This document shows positions 17,233 to 25,914 of a stretch of 64,000 nucleotides of DNA, one piece after another. The notes under the pieces were generated by a model. The model searched no databases. It was not told the DNA's origin and worked only from the letters and a program-made list of their open reading frames with translations. The DNA comes from JBDWFY01 sp039976075 (GTDB taxonomy: Bacteria; Pseudomonadota; Alphaproteobacteria; Rhizobiales; Stappiaceae). The number at the start of each line of letters is the position of its first letter. Positions within the stretch are counted from its first letter, which is position 1. The position numbers and the translations under genes are program-made. The DNA lies in contig JBDWFY010000001.1 in assembly GCA_039976075.1 (NCBI GenBank), positions 806,001 through 870,000 of the forward strand, in the 5' to 3' direction.

Positions 17233-18678
17233 ATGGACATTCTGGCTGAAAACCTTCACATCATTGCCATTGTCCTATTTGTCTTTTATTCCCTGGCAGG
17301 TATCTGCGCAGTTCGCGAAATTATGTATGGCAGAACAGCACAGGGATCCATTGCCTGGCTGTTATCCCTGGCTTTTTTTCCGATCCCTACTGTTTTTATC
17401 TATCTTATATTCGGCTGGAAAAAATTCGACGATTACCCGCGCCTCACGCAATGCGAAATTTCTACCATCCAATCGACATCAGGCGATGTAGAGGGATTGG
17501 CAGAACCACCGATTGAATCCAGTGTGAGTGACAAGCACTTCAGGGTTCTCACCAGTGTTGCCCCCATCCCTTTTCAATCAGGCAACAAAGCGAAATTGCT
17601 GATCGACGGTCAAGAGACCTTTTCGTCGATTTTTGCAGGTATTAAAGCTGCGCAACACTATGTTCTCGTTCAGTTTTTTATCATCAGAAACGACCGCCTT
17701 GGCAAGGAAATGGCTGATCTGCTGATTGAAAAGGCAACACAGGGCGTTTCGGTCTACCTGCTTTATGACAATCTGGGCAGCAAGGATTTGCCACGGCGAT
17801 ATCTTCGGCGTTTGTCGGATGCAGGCGTGCAGGTTGCCGGTTTCAATCAAACCCATCCAATGCTGCGTTTGACCGGTCCTTTTCGGATCAATTTTCGAAA
17901 TCATCGCAAAATCGTTGTGGTGGATGGGGAATGCACTTGGGTTGGAGGACATAATGTCGGCGTCGAATATCTTGGCGAGAACCCAAGTCTGGGTCGCTGG
18001 CGTGACACCCACGTCAAGGTGATCGGACCTGCGACCACGGCAACTCAATTGTCATTTGCCGAAGACTGGCTATGGGCAACCGGCAAATCTCTGCCGGTGC
18101 GGTGCGAGAACACTGGTACTGCGAACAGCACCGAGTCGGTTCTGGTGATGCCGACGGGGCCGGCGGATGACATTGAAACCTGTGCCGTCGTCTTTGCTGA
18201 TCTTATTTCCAGAGCGAATGACCGCGTCTGGATCGTGAGCCCCTATTTCGTACCCGGCATTGAAGTGATTACCGCCCTCTATGGCGCTCTGCTTCGAGGT
18301 GTCGACGTGAGGGTGTTGCTGCCGTCAAAACCCGATCACCGGATAGTCTGGCTCGCAAGCACCAGCCATGCTGCCGACATGGTCGCCGCCGGCGTGAAAG
18401 TCTACCGATACAATGATGGTTTTCTGCATCAGAAAATATTTCTGGTCGATGACGATCTGGCCGGCGTAGGAACGGTCAATTTCGACAACCGTTCTTTCCG
18501 TATCAATTTCGAGGTAACAATGTGGTTTGCCGAAAGCCCGATAGTTGCAGATGTTGAAAAAATGCTCATTGCGGATTTCGAACAATCCGTGCCGGTTGAA
18601 GAACCGAACCTCTATCATAAACCTTATTATTTTCAGGTGGCGGCGCGAGCCGCACGTCTGTTGTCACCTATCCTTTGA
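17233..18678 (+). CDS. cls: Cardiolipin synthase (phospholipase D family)
   Basis: A 481-residue membrane enzyme that joins two phosphatidylglycerol molecules, or closely related lipids, to make cardiolipin. Two N-terminal membrane segments (about 9-29 and 39-61) precede two phospholipase D domains. HKD motif one is H224/K226/D231 and motif two is H399/K401/D406, both intact. Length fits ClsA-type enzymes. It lies 177 bases after cysK; a functional link with the sulfur genes is not evident. Confidence 0.93.
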   Translation: MDILAENLHIIAIVLFVFYSLAGICAVREIMYGRTAQGSIAWLLSLAFFPIPTVFIYLIFGWKKFDDYPRLTQCEISTIQSTSGDVEGLAEPPIESSVSDKHFRVLTSVAPIPFQSGNKAKLLIDGQETFSSIFAGIKAAQHYVLVQFFIIRNDRLGKEMADLLIEKATQGVSVYLLYDNLGSKDLPRRYLRRLSDAGVQVAGFNQTHPMLRLTGPFRINFRNHRKIVVVDGECTWVGGHNVGVEYLGENPSLGRWRDTHVKVIGPATTATQLSFAEDWLWATGKSLPVRCENTGTANSTESVLVMPTGPADDIETCAVVFADLISRANDRVWIVSPYFVPGIEVITALYGALLRGVDVRVLLPSKPDHRIVWLASTSHAADMVAAGVKVYRYNDGFLHQKIFLVDDDLAGVGTVNFDNRSFRINFEVTMWFAESPIVADVEKMLIADFEQSVPVEEPNLYHKPYYFQVAARAARLLSPIL

Positions 18679-18762
18679 GCAATCTTTTGATAAATGACGC
18701 TTGCGAAGGCGACAATCTCAATTAACTTGTAGGAATACATTTCTGCCGTTGCTGGAGCCCTG

Positions 18763-19479
18763 ATGACTGAACTCTTATTTCGAGACGATGCCTATCTGCG
18801 CAGCTGTGAAGCACAAATCACGGCCATCAACGAGCGCGGTGGCATCCTGCTCGACAGAACTCTCTTTTACGCCACGGGTGGTGGGCAGCCCGGCGACAAT
18901 GGTCAGATCGAGTTTGCGGATGGCAGCAAGATCGATATCGCCACGACCGTCTTTGGCGAGACCAAATCCCAGATCGTTCATGTACCGGCGGAGAATCAGC
19001 GCATTCCCGAGATTGGCGAGAGCGTTGTACTCCATGTCGACTGGCAAAAACGATATCGATACATGCGGGCGCACACGGCTTTGCACCTACTGTCGGTCGC
19101 AGTCCCCTTCCCCGTCACGGGTGGACAAATATCAAAGGATGGTGGGCGGCTTGATTTCGATATTCCTGAAGCCGGTCTTGACAAGGAAGAAATAGCGGAA
19201 AAAACCAACGATCTGATCGCCGGTGATCACGGAGTGTCCAGCGAATGGATCACCGATGAAGAGCTGGCTGCAAATCCGGGTTTGGTAAAAACCATGAGCG
19301 TAAAACCGCCAATGGGTAGCGGCAGAGTGCGTCTGGTCCGGATCGGAGACTCCGTTGATCTTCAACCCTGCGGTGGAACACATGTGCTCTCAACACTGGA
19401 AATCGGAAAGATTGGAATTCCCAAAATCGAAAAAAAGGGGCGACAAAATCGTCGTGTCCGCCTAGCCCTCATTGACTGA
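18763..19479 (+). CDS. AlaX-type alanyl-tRNA editing hydrolase
   Basis: A 238-residue free-standing editing domain related to the second additional domain of AlaRS. It hydrolyses mischarged Ser-tRNA(Ala), and possibly Gly-tRNA(Ala). The metal-binding motif is complete: HTALH (H104, H108) and CGGTH (C203, H207). The N-terminal FYATGGGQPGDNG segment is also typical of the longer AlaX-M type. It ends 21 bases before sseA and probably shares its transcript. Confidence 0.92.
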   Translation: MTELLFRDDAYLRSCEAQITAINERGGILLDRTLFYATGGGQPGDNGQIEFADGSKIDIATTVFGETKSQIVHVPAENQRIPEIGESVVLHVDWQKRYRYMRAHTALHLLSVAVPFPVTGGQISKDGGRLDFDIPEAGLDKEEIAEKTNDLIAGDHGVSSEWITDEELAANPGLVKTMSVKPPMGSGRVRLVRIGDSVDLQPCGGTHVLSTLEIGKIGIPKIEKKGRQNRRVRLALID

Positions 19480-19500
19480 TGATCGGACCCGGAGAGTCTC

Positions 19501-20349
19501 ATGCCAACATCTTACCTTGTATCCACAGACTGGCTATATGATCATCTGAACGCACCGGACATCGTTCCGGTAGATGCCAGCTGGTACCTGCCATCAGACA
19601 ACAGGAACCCAAAGGCGGAATTTTTGGAAGGGCATATTCCCGGCGCAGTCTTTTTCGACATTGACGCCGTTAGTGACCCCCAGTCCGAACTGCCACACAT
19701 GCTACCACCCGCCCACGTGTTTTCTTCGAGAATGCGTAAAACAGGTATCGGAGATGGACAGACGCTCGTTGTTTATGACACGCACGGCCTGTTCTCCGCG
19801 CCTCGTGCCTGGTGGACATTCAGGGCAATGGGAGTGGAACGGGTACTGGTTCTTGATGGTGGATTGCCGAAATGGCAGCTGGAGAAGCGCCCGGTTTCTG
19901 ACGGTACTTCACTTCGGCCGGAACGGCACTTTTCGGCACGAATGAACCACGGCATGATTGCTCATGCCCATCAAATTGAAAAAAAAATGGGAAACGCCGA
20001 ATTTCAAATCGCCGATGCCCGCTCCGCTGCGCGCTATGGCGGCCATGAACCGGAACCCAGACCCGGATTGCGTAGTGGTCATATACCGGGCAGCAAGAAT
20101 GTGCATTACGCGAAGCTCATCGACGAGTCAGGTCGATTGAAGCCTCTACATGATTTGAGAAGCGCATTTGTTGAAGCCGGCCTTGATATAGATCGTCCCA
20201 TCACCACAAGCTGCGGTTCCGGTGTAACAGCTGCCATTTTATCCCTGGCTCTTGCTGAACTGGGGAAACAGGAAGTCCAACTCTATGACGGTTCCTGGGC
20301 TGAGTGGGGCGGTCGCGACGACCTACCACTGGAGACCGGAGCGGCGTAG
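19501..20349 (+). CDS. sseA: 3-mercaptopyruvate sulfurtransferase
   Basis: A 282-residue protein with two rhodanese domains. The catalytic loop CGSGVTA (C238-A244) has the CG(S/T)GVT signature of mercaptopyruvate sulfurtransferase rather than thiosulfate sulfurtransferase. The first domain is the inactive copy (VYDTHGLFSAPRAWW in place of the Cys loop). It takes part in cysteine breakdown and sulfur transfer, in keeping with cysK two genes upstream. It is convergent with the OmpA-like lipoprotein gene. Confidence 0.93.
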   Translation: MPTSYLVSTDWLYDHLNAPDIVPVDASWYLPSDNRNPKAEFLEGHIPGAVFFDIDAVSDPQSELPHMLPPAHVFSSRMRKTGIGDGQTLVVYDTHGLFSAPRAWWTFRAMGVERVLVLDGGLPKWQLEKRPVSDGTSLRPERHFSARMNHGMIAHAHQIEKKMGNAEFQIADARSAARYGGHEPEPRPGLRSGHIPGSKNVHYAKLIDESGRLKPLHDLRSAFVEAGLDIDRPITTSCGSGVTAAILSLALAELGKQEVQLYDGSWAEWGGRDDLPLETGAA

Positions 20350-20400
20350 CAGCATTGGCTTGATTCTACACCAGCTCCATCCACCAATGCGATGTCACCG

Positions 20401-20931
20401 TTATCGGCGCGCCCATTCCTCTACGCTCTCGCGCAAGTTCGCGATAACCCGACGGTTCTGCGATTTACAGGAAATGTCCGGGCAGTCCCGAACGATCCGC
20501 TCTTTGCCGTATCCTTTTGCCCAAAGCCGATCCGAGGCAACACCTTTGGAAATAATGTAGTTCATCGCAGCATCGGCCCGCTTTTGAGACAATGCGAGAT
20601 TCGCGGCCGCATCGCCGGGGTCGTCAGAGAAACCCTGCAGCTTGACTTTCCAGCTTGGATTCTTGTTGAGCCACGCTGCTTGGCTATCCAATGTGACTTT
20701 GGCCGTACTGTCCAGGGTCGAAGAGCCTGCTGTGAAATATATACGTCGACCAACATTGAGGATAAAGTCTTCCTCACTGCCTGTTTTCAAACTGGAGTAG
20801 CCCGAAGCAGGCGCGTTGGTGACATTGGGGGTCGCCACTTCTTCCACACTCTGACAGGCAGACAGTGCCATCGCTGCAAATAAGAAACCGGCATATTTAG
20901 GCAAGTTTCTGTTTAGCAAAAGTTTCAGCAT
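20401..20931 (-). CDS. OmpA-family outer-membrane lipoprotein
   Basis: A 176-residue protein from the preferred ATG at 20931 (another in-frame ATG lies at 20946). A lipobox LSAC puts the lipidated cysteine at residue 26. The C-terminal half is an OmpA/Pal peptidoglycan-binding domain (YFTAGSSTLD, GFSDDPGDAAANLALSQKRA, GYGKER, NRRV). It probably tethers the outer membrane to peptidoglycan. It is Pal-like but is not beside tolB, so it is likely a second family member. It follows the L,D-transpeptidase gene at a short distance, which suggests a cell-wall operon. Confidence 0.85.
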   Translation of the reverse strand: MLKLLLNRNLPKYAGFLFAAMALSACQSVEEVATPNVTNAPASGYSSLKTGSEEDFILNVGRRIYFTAGSSTLDSTAKVTLDSQAAWLNKNPSWKVKLQGFSDDPGDAAANLALSQKRADAAMNYIISKGVASDRLWAKGYGKERIVRDCPDISCKSQNRRVIANLRESVEEWARR

Positions 20932-20976
20932 TCCGACGGCCCCCATTCAACAACTCATAGTCTAACTTACCGGAAA

Positions 20977-21615
20977 TTATCCAGCGCTTGACCCAATATG
21001 TTCCAGTACCAACACTTTTGTGCCAATCGGCGCCCGCTGATAAAGGTCGATCACATCTTCAGGGAACATCCGGATACATCCGCTAGACACATCATTGCCA
21101 ATGCTCCAGGGCTCCAGCGTGCCGTGCAAGCGATACCCGGTGTCCTGTCCGTTATGATAAAGATAAAGGGCTCTCGGTCCGAGCGGGTTTTTAGGCGAAC
21201 CACCTTTGACGAGTTTTGGAAGGTCCGGCTGTCTTTTCAGCATCTCGGGCGGTGGTACCCAGCGCGGCCATAGAGCTTTTCTGTCTATCTGCGCGGTTCC
21301 ATACCATTTAAATCCCTCACGCCCGACACCAACGCCATAGCGCAGCGCAGTGTCATTACCCCAAATGATGTAGAGGAAATGGTTGCGTGTATCGACAACA
21401 AGTGTGCCTGGAGGCTCAGGGCTGAAATATTTTACCATCTGTCGGTGCCAGTTCGGGTGAATTTTTTGAAAATTCGTCGCCCGATAGGCAAAACCGTTAT
21501 CTTCTTTTGCTCCGGTAAAGTAGGCAGACGCAGTGGCACTCAGTGCGGGCATAGCCGACGCAATGACCGCACTCGCAGCGACGCCAGCCAGGAACTCTCT
21601 TCTACCAATGGACAT
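20977..21615 (-). CDS. L,D-transpeptidase (YkuD domain), Tat-like signal
   Basis: A 212-residue periplasmic enzyme expected to cross-link peptidoglycan or attach proteins to it. The catalytic motif is H164-G-T with S178-G-C180-IRM, and the YkuD domain spans roughly 70-207. The N-terminus MSIGRREFLAG with the following hydrophobic stretch looks like a twin-arginine export signal, as in many alphaproteobacterial family members. The start at 21615 has AAGGAGGAG upstream. It is probably co-transcribed with the OmpA-like lipoprotein. Confidence 0.93.
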   Translation of the reverse strand: MSIGRREFLAGVAASAVIASAMPALSATASAYFTGAKEDNGFAYRATNFQKIHPNWHRQMVKYFSPEPPGTLVVDTRNHFLYIIWGNDTALRYGVGVGREGFKWYGTAQIDRKALWPRWVPPPEMLKRQPDLPKLVKGGSPKNPLGPRALYLYHNGQDTGYRLHGTLEPWSIGNDVSSGCIRMFPEDVIDLYQRAPIGTKVLVLEHIGSSAG

Positions 21616-22031
21616 AATCAGGCACTCCTCCTTTAAGCGCGACTTGTCATAATCCGGTAAGAACGCGCATTAGTGCCGAAAATTTTCTCTAGGTCAACCG
21701 AAAGAATTCGGCATGTTCTGATCAATTATTTCAATTTTGTTTCAAGTTCTTCAACTCACTTAATTTCCCGGAACGCTTTTCAATCTGTGTGAAACAACAA
21801 ACGGCTATCAATCTCCACCGTTCATATATGCCGACGCGCCACATGCCGTATTGATTCTAGTTGAGCCGATTGTATTCATATCGGAAACGTTCCCCAATCA
21901 ATGCTTTGCCCATCGTTCCGATAGCAAATTTCTGAAGCTGCCCGATTTACTCAATTCCGTGTCAGCATCGGAATCTGCGGCCTCCGAATCCGAAAACGTT
22001 CGGCCTACAACTTGCTGTTGGCGGGCGACGG
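21616..22031. other. Intergenic region upstream of the transpeptidase
   Basis: About 416 bp with no supported gene. It should hold the promoter of the minus-strand transpeptidase; part of it (21700-21760) is AT-rich. No clear terminator for tex was found at its right-hand end. Confidence 0.3.
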
Positions 22032-24434
22032 TCAGGAATTTCGGTTCTTGTTGAACGCTTTTGCTAGTGCAGCTGCCATGGCATTGTTTTCATCAGGAGG
22101 AGAGTGTTTTGAGGATTGTTGCTTTTCAACAGGCTTTGATCCCCGGACAGCTTTCTGAACCGTCTTGTTCCTCGGGTCTGCCTGCCGTTTGGGTTCAGCC
22201 ACAACATCTTTTTTCATCGACAAAGCAATGCGTTTTCTCTGCACGTCAACATCCATAACACGCACCCTGACAATATCGCCGGTCTTGACAACCTTATGTG
22301 GATCATCAACGAAACGATCTGCGAGCTGGGAGATATGAACCAGTCCGTCCTGATGCACTCCAATGTCAACAAACGCGCCGAAGTTGGTGACATTTGTGAC
22401 GGTTCCCTCCAGTCCCATTCCCGGTTTCAGGTCACTGATTTTTTCAACGCCATCCTGAAATGTTGCCGTCCTGAACTCCGGTCTAGGGTCCCTCCCCGGT
22501 TTCTCCAGCTCGCTCAGGATATCCTTGATCGTCGGTAAACCAAATTTGTCACTCACGAACTCCGCGGGATCAAGCGCTGACAGACGCGCACTGTCGCCCA
22601 TGAGGTCTCTGACGTCTCGACCACAAGCCTTGATGATCTTCTTGGTGACGGAATAGGCTTCAGGATGCACCGTAGATGCATCCAATGGTTCATCACCATC
22701 GGCTATTCTCAGAAATCCGGCGCATTGCTCAAATGCTCGGGGACCGAGCCGAGGCACATCAAGCAGTTGCTTTCGACGTCGAAAGGCACCAACACGCTCT
22801 CGGTGCTCAACGACGGCATTGGCAAGGTTTTCCGTTAGCCCCGAAATTCGGGCCAGCAGCGGTCCCGATGCCATGTTAAGATCTACACCCACAGCGTTCA
22901 CTGCATCCTCGACGACCGCATCCAACGCTCTGGCGAGACGGTTCTGATCCACATCGTGCTGATACTGCCCTACACCAATTGCCTTTGGTTCAATTTTCAC
23001 CAGTTCTGCCAAAGGATCCTGCAATCGACGGGCAATTGAGACCGCACCCCTGAGCGACACATCAAGATCTGGCATTTCTGCCGCTGCGAGCGCCGAGGCG
23101 GAATAGACTGACGCTCCAGCCTCATTGACCATCACTTTGGTCAAACCGGTTCGTGCCATTTCCTTTATCATCATGGCGGCAAGCTTGTCCGTCTCACGAC
23201 TGGCTGTCCCGTTACCAATTGCGATAAGATCTACATTGTGTCGTTCAGCGAGCATCCGCAGTGTCGCGAGCGTACCCTGCACATCATTGCGTGGTGCGAA
23301 AGGATAGACCGTTGCAGTGTCCAGGACCTTCCCTGTTTCATCGACAATGGCAACTTTAATTCCTGTCCGAATGCCCGGATCAAGTCCCATGGTTCTGCGC
23401 GCACCGCCCGGTGCAGCCAAAAGCAGATCTTTGAGATTTCTGGCAAAAACTGCTATTGCCTCTTCCTCGGAACGCTGCCGCAGCTGCCCCATCAAATCAA
23501 GTTCCAGGTGCAAGGCAATTTTCGTTCGCCACGCCCAGCGAGCGGTTTCAATCAGCCATTTGTCGGCGGACCGTTGCCGGTCTACGATGCCACCAGCTTC
23601 CGCGACCATTCGCTCGGCCGGTTTCATAGCGCCGTCATCATCTCTGTCTATGTCGAGCTTGACGCTCAGGATACCTTCATTTCGTCCACGGAATAATGCC
23701 AGAGCCCTATGGCTGGGGATTTTTTCAAGCTTTTCCTCATAACTGAAGTAATCAGCGAATTTCTCACCTTCCCCTTCCTTGCCTTTCACAACAGAGGAAT
23801 AAACCACACCATGCCTATTCACATAAGATCGCAGCCGTCCCACCAGTTTGGCATCTTCTGAGAGCCTCTCGACAAGAATGCTCCGTGCGCCCTCCAACAC
23901 CTTCTTCGTATCGGGAAAACCCGCCTCCGCATTAAGGAAATCTTTGGCTGCGCTTTCGAGATCTGTATCAGGCTTGTCGATAAGAAGCATCGCCAGGGGC
24001 TCCAACCCGGCCTCTCGAGCAATCTGCGCCTTGGTGCGCCTTTTGGGCCGATAGGGTAGATAGAGATCTTCAAGTACGGATTTTGAATTGGCGGCACTGA
24101 TACTTTCTGCAAGAGTTTCGGTCAGTTTGCCCTGCTCATCGATCGATTTCAGAATGGTTTGCCGCCGATCATTCAGCTCTCTCATATAGATGAGCCGCTC
24201 GTCGAGAAGCCGCAGTTGGCCATCATCCAGCCCTCCAGTTGCTTCTTTGCGGTACCTGGCGATAAAGGGAACCGTCGATCCATCATCGAGGAGGTCAATT
24301 ACTGCCTGAACCTGACCGGGCTTACAGCCAATTTCATCTGCAATCTGCTCAGCAATTGTTCTGGACGAAGCTAACCCAGCCGATTTTCCAAAACCCGACG
24401 TATCATTTCCGCGCAAACCGGCCTGATTGCTCAT
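22032..24434 (-). CDS. tex: Tex-family RNA-binding protein
   Basis: An 800-residue cytoplasmic protein of the Tex family, implicated in transcription and RNA handling. Order: helix-rich Tex N-terminal region (from TIAEQIADEIGC, about residue 26), YqgF/RuvC-like domain (GLDPGIRTGIKVAIVDETG), helix-hairpin-helix segments (VGVDLNMASGPLLARISGL), then an S1 domain (about 665-735) and a basic tail. The start at 24434 has GGAG six bases upstream and adds about 25 residues before the usual family start. It is transcribed alone. Confidence 0.96.
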   Translation of the reverse strand: MSNQAGLRGNDTSGFGKSAGLASSRTIAEQIADEIGCKPGQVQAVIDLLDDGSTVPFIARYRKEATGGLDDGQLRLLDERLIYMRELNDRRQTILKSIDEQGKLTETLAESISAANSKSVLEDLYLPYRPKRRTKAQIAREAGLEPLAMLLIDKPDTDLESAAKDFLNAEAGFPDTKKVLEGARSILVERLSEDAKLVGRLRSYVNRHGVVYSSVVKGKEGEGEKFADYFSYEEKLEKIPSHRALALFRGRNEGILSVKLDIDRDDDGAMKPAERMVAEAGGIVDRQRSADKWLIETARWAWRTKIALHLELDLMGQLRQRSEEEAIAVFARNLKDLLLAAPGGARRTMGLDPGIRTGIKVAIVDETGKVLDTATVYPFAPRNDVQGTLATLRMLAERHNVDLIAIGNGTASRETDKLAAMMIKEMARTGLTKVMVNEAGASVYSASALAAAEMPDLDVSLRGAVSIARRLQDPLAELVKIEPKAIGVGQYQHDVDQNRLARALDAVVEDAVNAVGVDLNMASGPLLARISGLTENLANAVVEHRERVGAFRRRKQLLDVPRLGPRAFEQCAGFLRIADGDEPLDASTVHPEAYSVTKKIIKACGRDVRDLMGDSARLSALDPAEFVSDKFGLPTIKDILSELEKPGRDPRPEFRTATFQDGVEKISDLKPGMGLEGTVTNVTNFGAFVDIGVHQDGLVHISQLADRFVDDPHKVVKTGDIVRVRVMDVDVQRKRIALSMKKDVVAEPKRQADPRNKTVQKAVRGSKPVEKQQSSKHSPPDENNAMAAALAKAFNKNRNS

Positions 24435-25023
24435 TTTTACTCCGCCTTCATCATCGAGAATTTCGAATTACCCGGACCATAGTTGCCCCGTTCCGACTTT
24501 GCTATTTCCACCGTGTGTCGAGGGCACAATTATCCCGTATTTTCTGGCTGCGGATTACACCCATATCCAGGTCGAGACCATGACCCTGGCTTTTTTAACA
24601 GTCACAGACATGTCGAATAAAAACACAGGCGAGTCGAGACACTGAGGAGAATGGCACCAATGCTCTAAAACTAACAAATTCCAACTACAGAATAAGATAC
24701 TTAAAATTCTTCATAAATTATCGTCAATTTAAATTATTCTATGTATCTACATTAACTACATAATAATTACATATACAATAACACGATAAAGCTGAAGTTT
24801 AATAGAATATTAATTTTTTATATTTCACTTTATCCATATTTTCTTATATTTACCAAATCCGTTTATTCACTTTAACTGACGTGGTGCCCGTTGGTAACCA
24901 TACACAATTAAGCACTACTATCTTCGTTTTTCAGTCCTTATTCCGACATTGTCGCAATGATATCAATCTCTTGCGAGGAGGTTCCCTTGTAGCCATGCGG
25001 GGCTGCGGCAAAGGGGCTTCTAA
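24435..25023. promoter_or_regulatory. AT-rich island upstream of the KDRGG-repeat gene
   Basis: This 589-bp region has no supported gene. From about 24660 to 24900 it is strongly AT-rich, much like 820-1000 in front of the collagen-like gene. A GAGGAGG site at about 24977 precedes an ATG in a different frame, which I do not regard as a gene. Promoter boxes cannot be placed with confidence. Confidence 0.4.
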
Positions 25024-25788
25024 ATGGTCAAACGTATTACAACACTCTTGTTCGCAGCCTTATTCTGCGGATTGTTCAGTATTTCTATTGTATCAGCCAA
25101 CGATACAGATCCGGGAACCAATATTGACGGTGACACCGGCAACACCAGTGATGGTGGTACTAGTGGCAACAATCAGGACGACGACAGCGGTGGCGACGCC
25201 AAAGATCGTGGTGGTAAAGACCGCGATGGCAAAGATCGTGGCGGTAAAGATCGCGATGGCAAAGATCGTGGCGGTAAAGACCGCGATGGCAAAGATCGTG
25301 GCGGTAAAGATCGCGATGGCAAAGATCGTGGCGGTAAAGACCGCGATGGCAAAGATCGTGGCGGTAAAGACCGCGATGGCAAAGATCGTGGCGGTAAAGA
25401 CCGCGATGGCAAAGATCGTGGCGGTAAAGACCGCGATGGCAAAGATCGTGGCGGTAAAGATCGCGATGGCAAAGATCGTGGCGGTAAAGATCGCGATGGC
25501 AAGGATCGCGATCGTAAGGACCGCGACGGCAAGGATCGCGACCGTAAGGACCGTGGTGGCAAGGATCGCGACCGTAAAGATCGTGATGGTGAAGATCGCG
25601 ACCGTAGAGACCACCATGTCAAGCGTCACAACCGCAAGAAACGTGACCGCAGACATCAAGAAAAAGTTGTCGAAACGCTATTGGCTCCGGCAATACCCGC
25701 AACTAATAGAAGTAACTGTCAGCAGGACTATCCACCGAGGGATCTCCCTCTTAACCGCCCATCTCCAGTGTGCAGCGATCGGTTCTGA
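25024..25788 (+). CDS. Secreted KDRGG-repeat protein
   Basis: A 254-residue protein of unknown function. A signal peptide (about 1-25, cleavage near VSA) is followed by an Asp/Gly/Asn-rich stretch, then 14 ten-residue repeats (60-199). The first ten are exactly KDRGGKDRDG; the last four are variants such as KDRDRKDRDG. A basic segment follows, then a tail with C232-Q-Q and C250. The repeat part is almost wholly charged or glycine and should be disordered. The signal peptide, D/R/G/K repeats and CQQ-x15-C tail resemble the protein at 242-790, so I regard them as distant relatives. AAGGGG lies eight bases before the ATG. Confidence 0.75.
   Translation: MVKRITTLLFAALFCGLFSISIVSANDTDPGTNIDGDTGNTSDGGTSGNNQDDDSGGDAKDRGGKDRDGKDRGGKDRDGKDRGGKDRDGKDRGGKDRDGKDRGGKDRDGKDRGGKDRDGKDRGGKDRDGKDRGGKDRDGKDRGGKDRDGKDRGGKDRDGKDRDRKDRDGKDRDRKDRGGKDRDRKDRDGEDRDRRDHHVKRHNRKKRDRRHQEKVVETLLAPAIPATNRSNCQQDYPPRDLPLNRPSPVCSDRF
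25201..25620 (+). repeat. Tandem 30-bp coding repeat, 14 units
   Basis: Fourteen 30-bp units. Units 1-10 (25201-25500) are almost identical: they differ only by T or C at position 21 and, in unit 1, one further silent change. Units 11-14 are diverged. The near identity suggests recent expansion by slippage or unequal recombination. Unit length is a multiple of three, so changes in copy number keep the frame. Confidence 0.97.
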
Positions 25789-25829
25789 TTTTATTGATCC
25801 AACCTGTATTAATGCACATTGAGAAATCA

Positions 25830-25869
25830 AAAATCCGCCGTCCGTCTTGACAGACAGACGGCGGATTTT
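25830..25869. terminator. Bidirectional intrinsic terminator
   Basis: AAAATCCGCCGTC (25830-25842) and GACGGCGGATTTT (25857-25869) form a GC-rich stem with A-run and T-run at its ends. It lies between the plus-strand repeat gene and the minus-strand binding-protein gene and can serve both. Confidence 0.9.
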
Positions 25870-25914
25870 AATCTTGCAGTTCCCTTTGGCACTTTGCCGA
25901 CTAAATGATGACGC

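Noticed and set aside
21851..22054. 67-codon frame overlapping the tex 3' end
   Set aside because: No translation signal; it runs into tex on the opposite strand.
25201..25620. Possible CRISPR-like array
   Set aside because: The repeats are contiguous, with no unique spacers, and lie in frame within a coding sequence.
24995..25822. Long overlapping frame across the KDRGG repeat (VAVKTAMAKI-type product), and two long minus-strand frames over the same repeat
   Set aside because: A 30-bp repeat without stops stays open in several frames. These frames lack a sensible fold, and the frame with a signal peptide and a downstream cysteine tail is the coding one.
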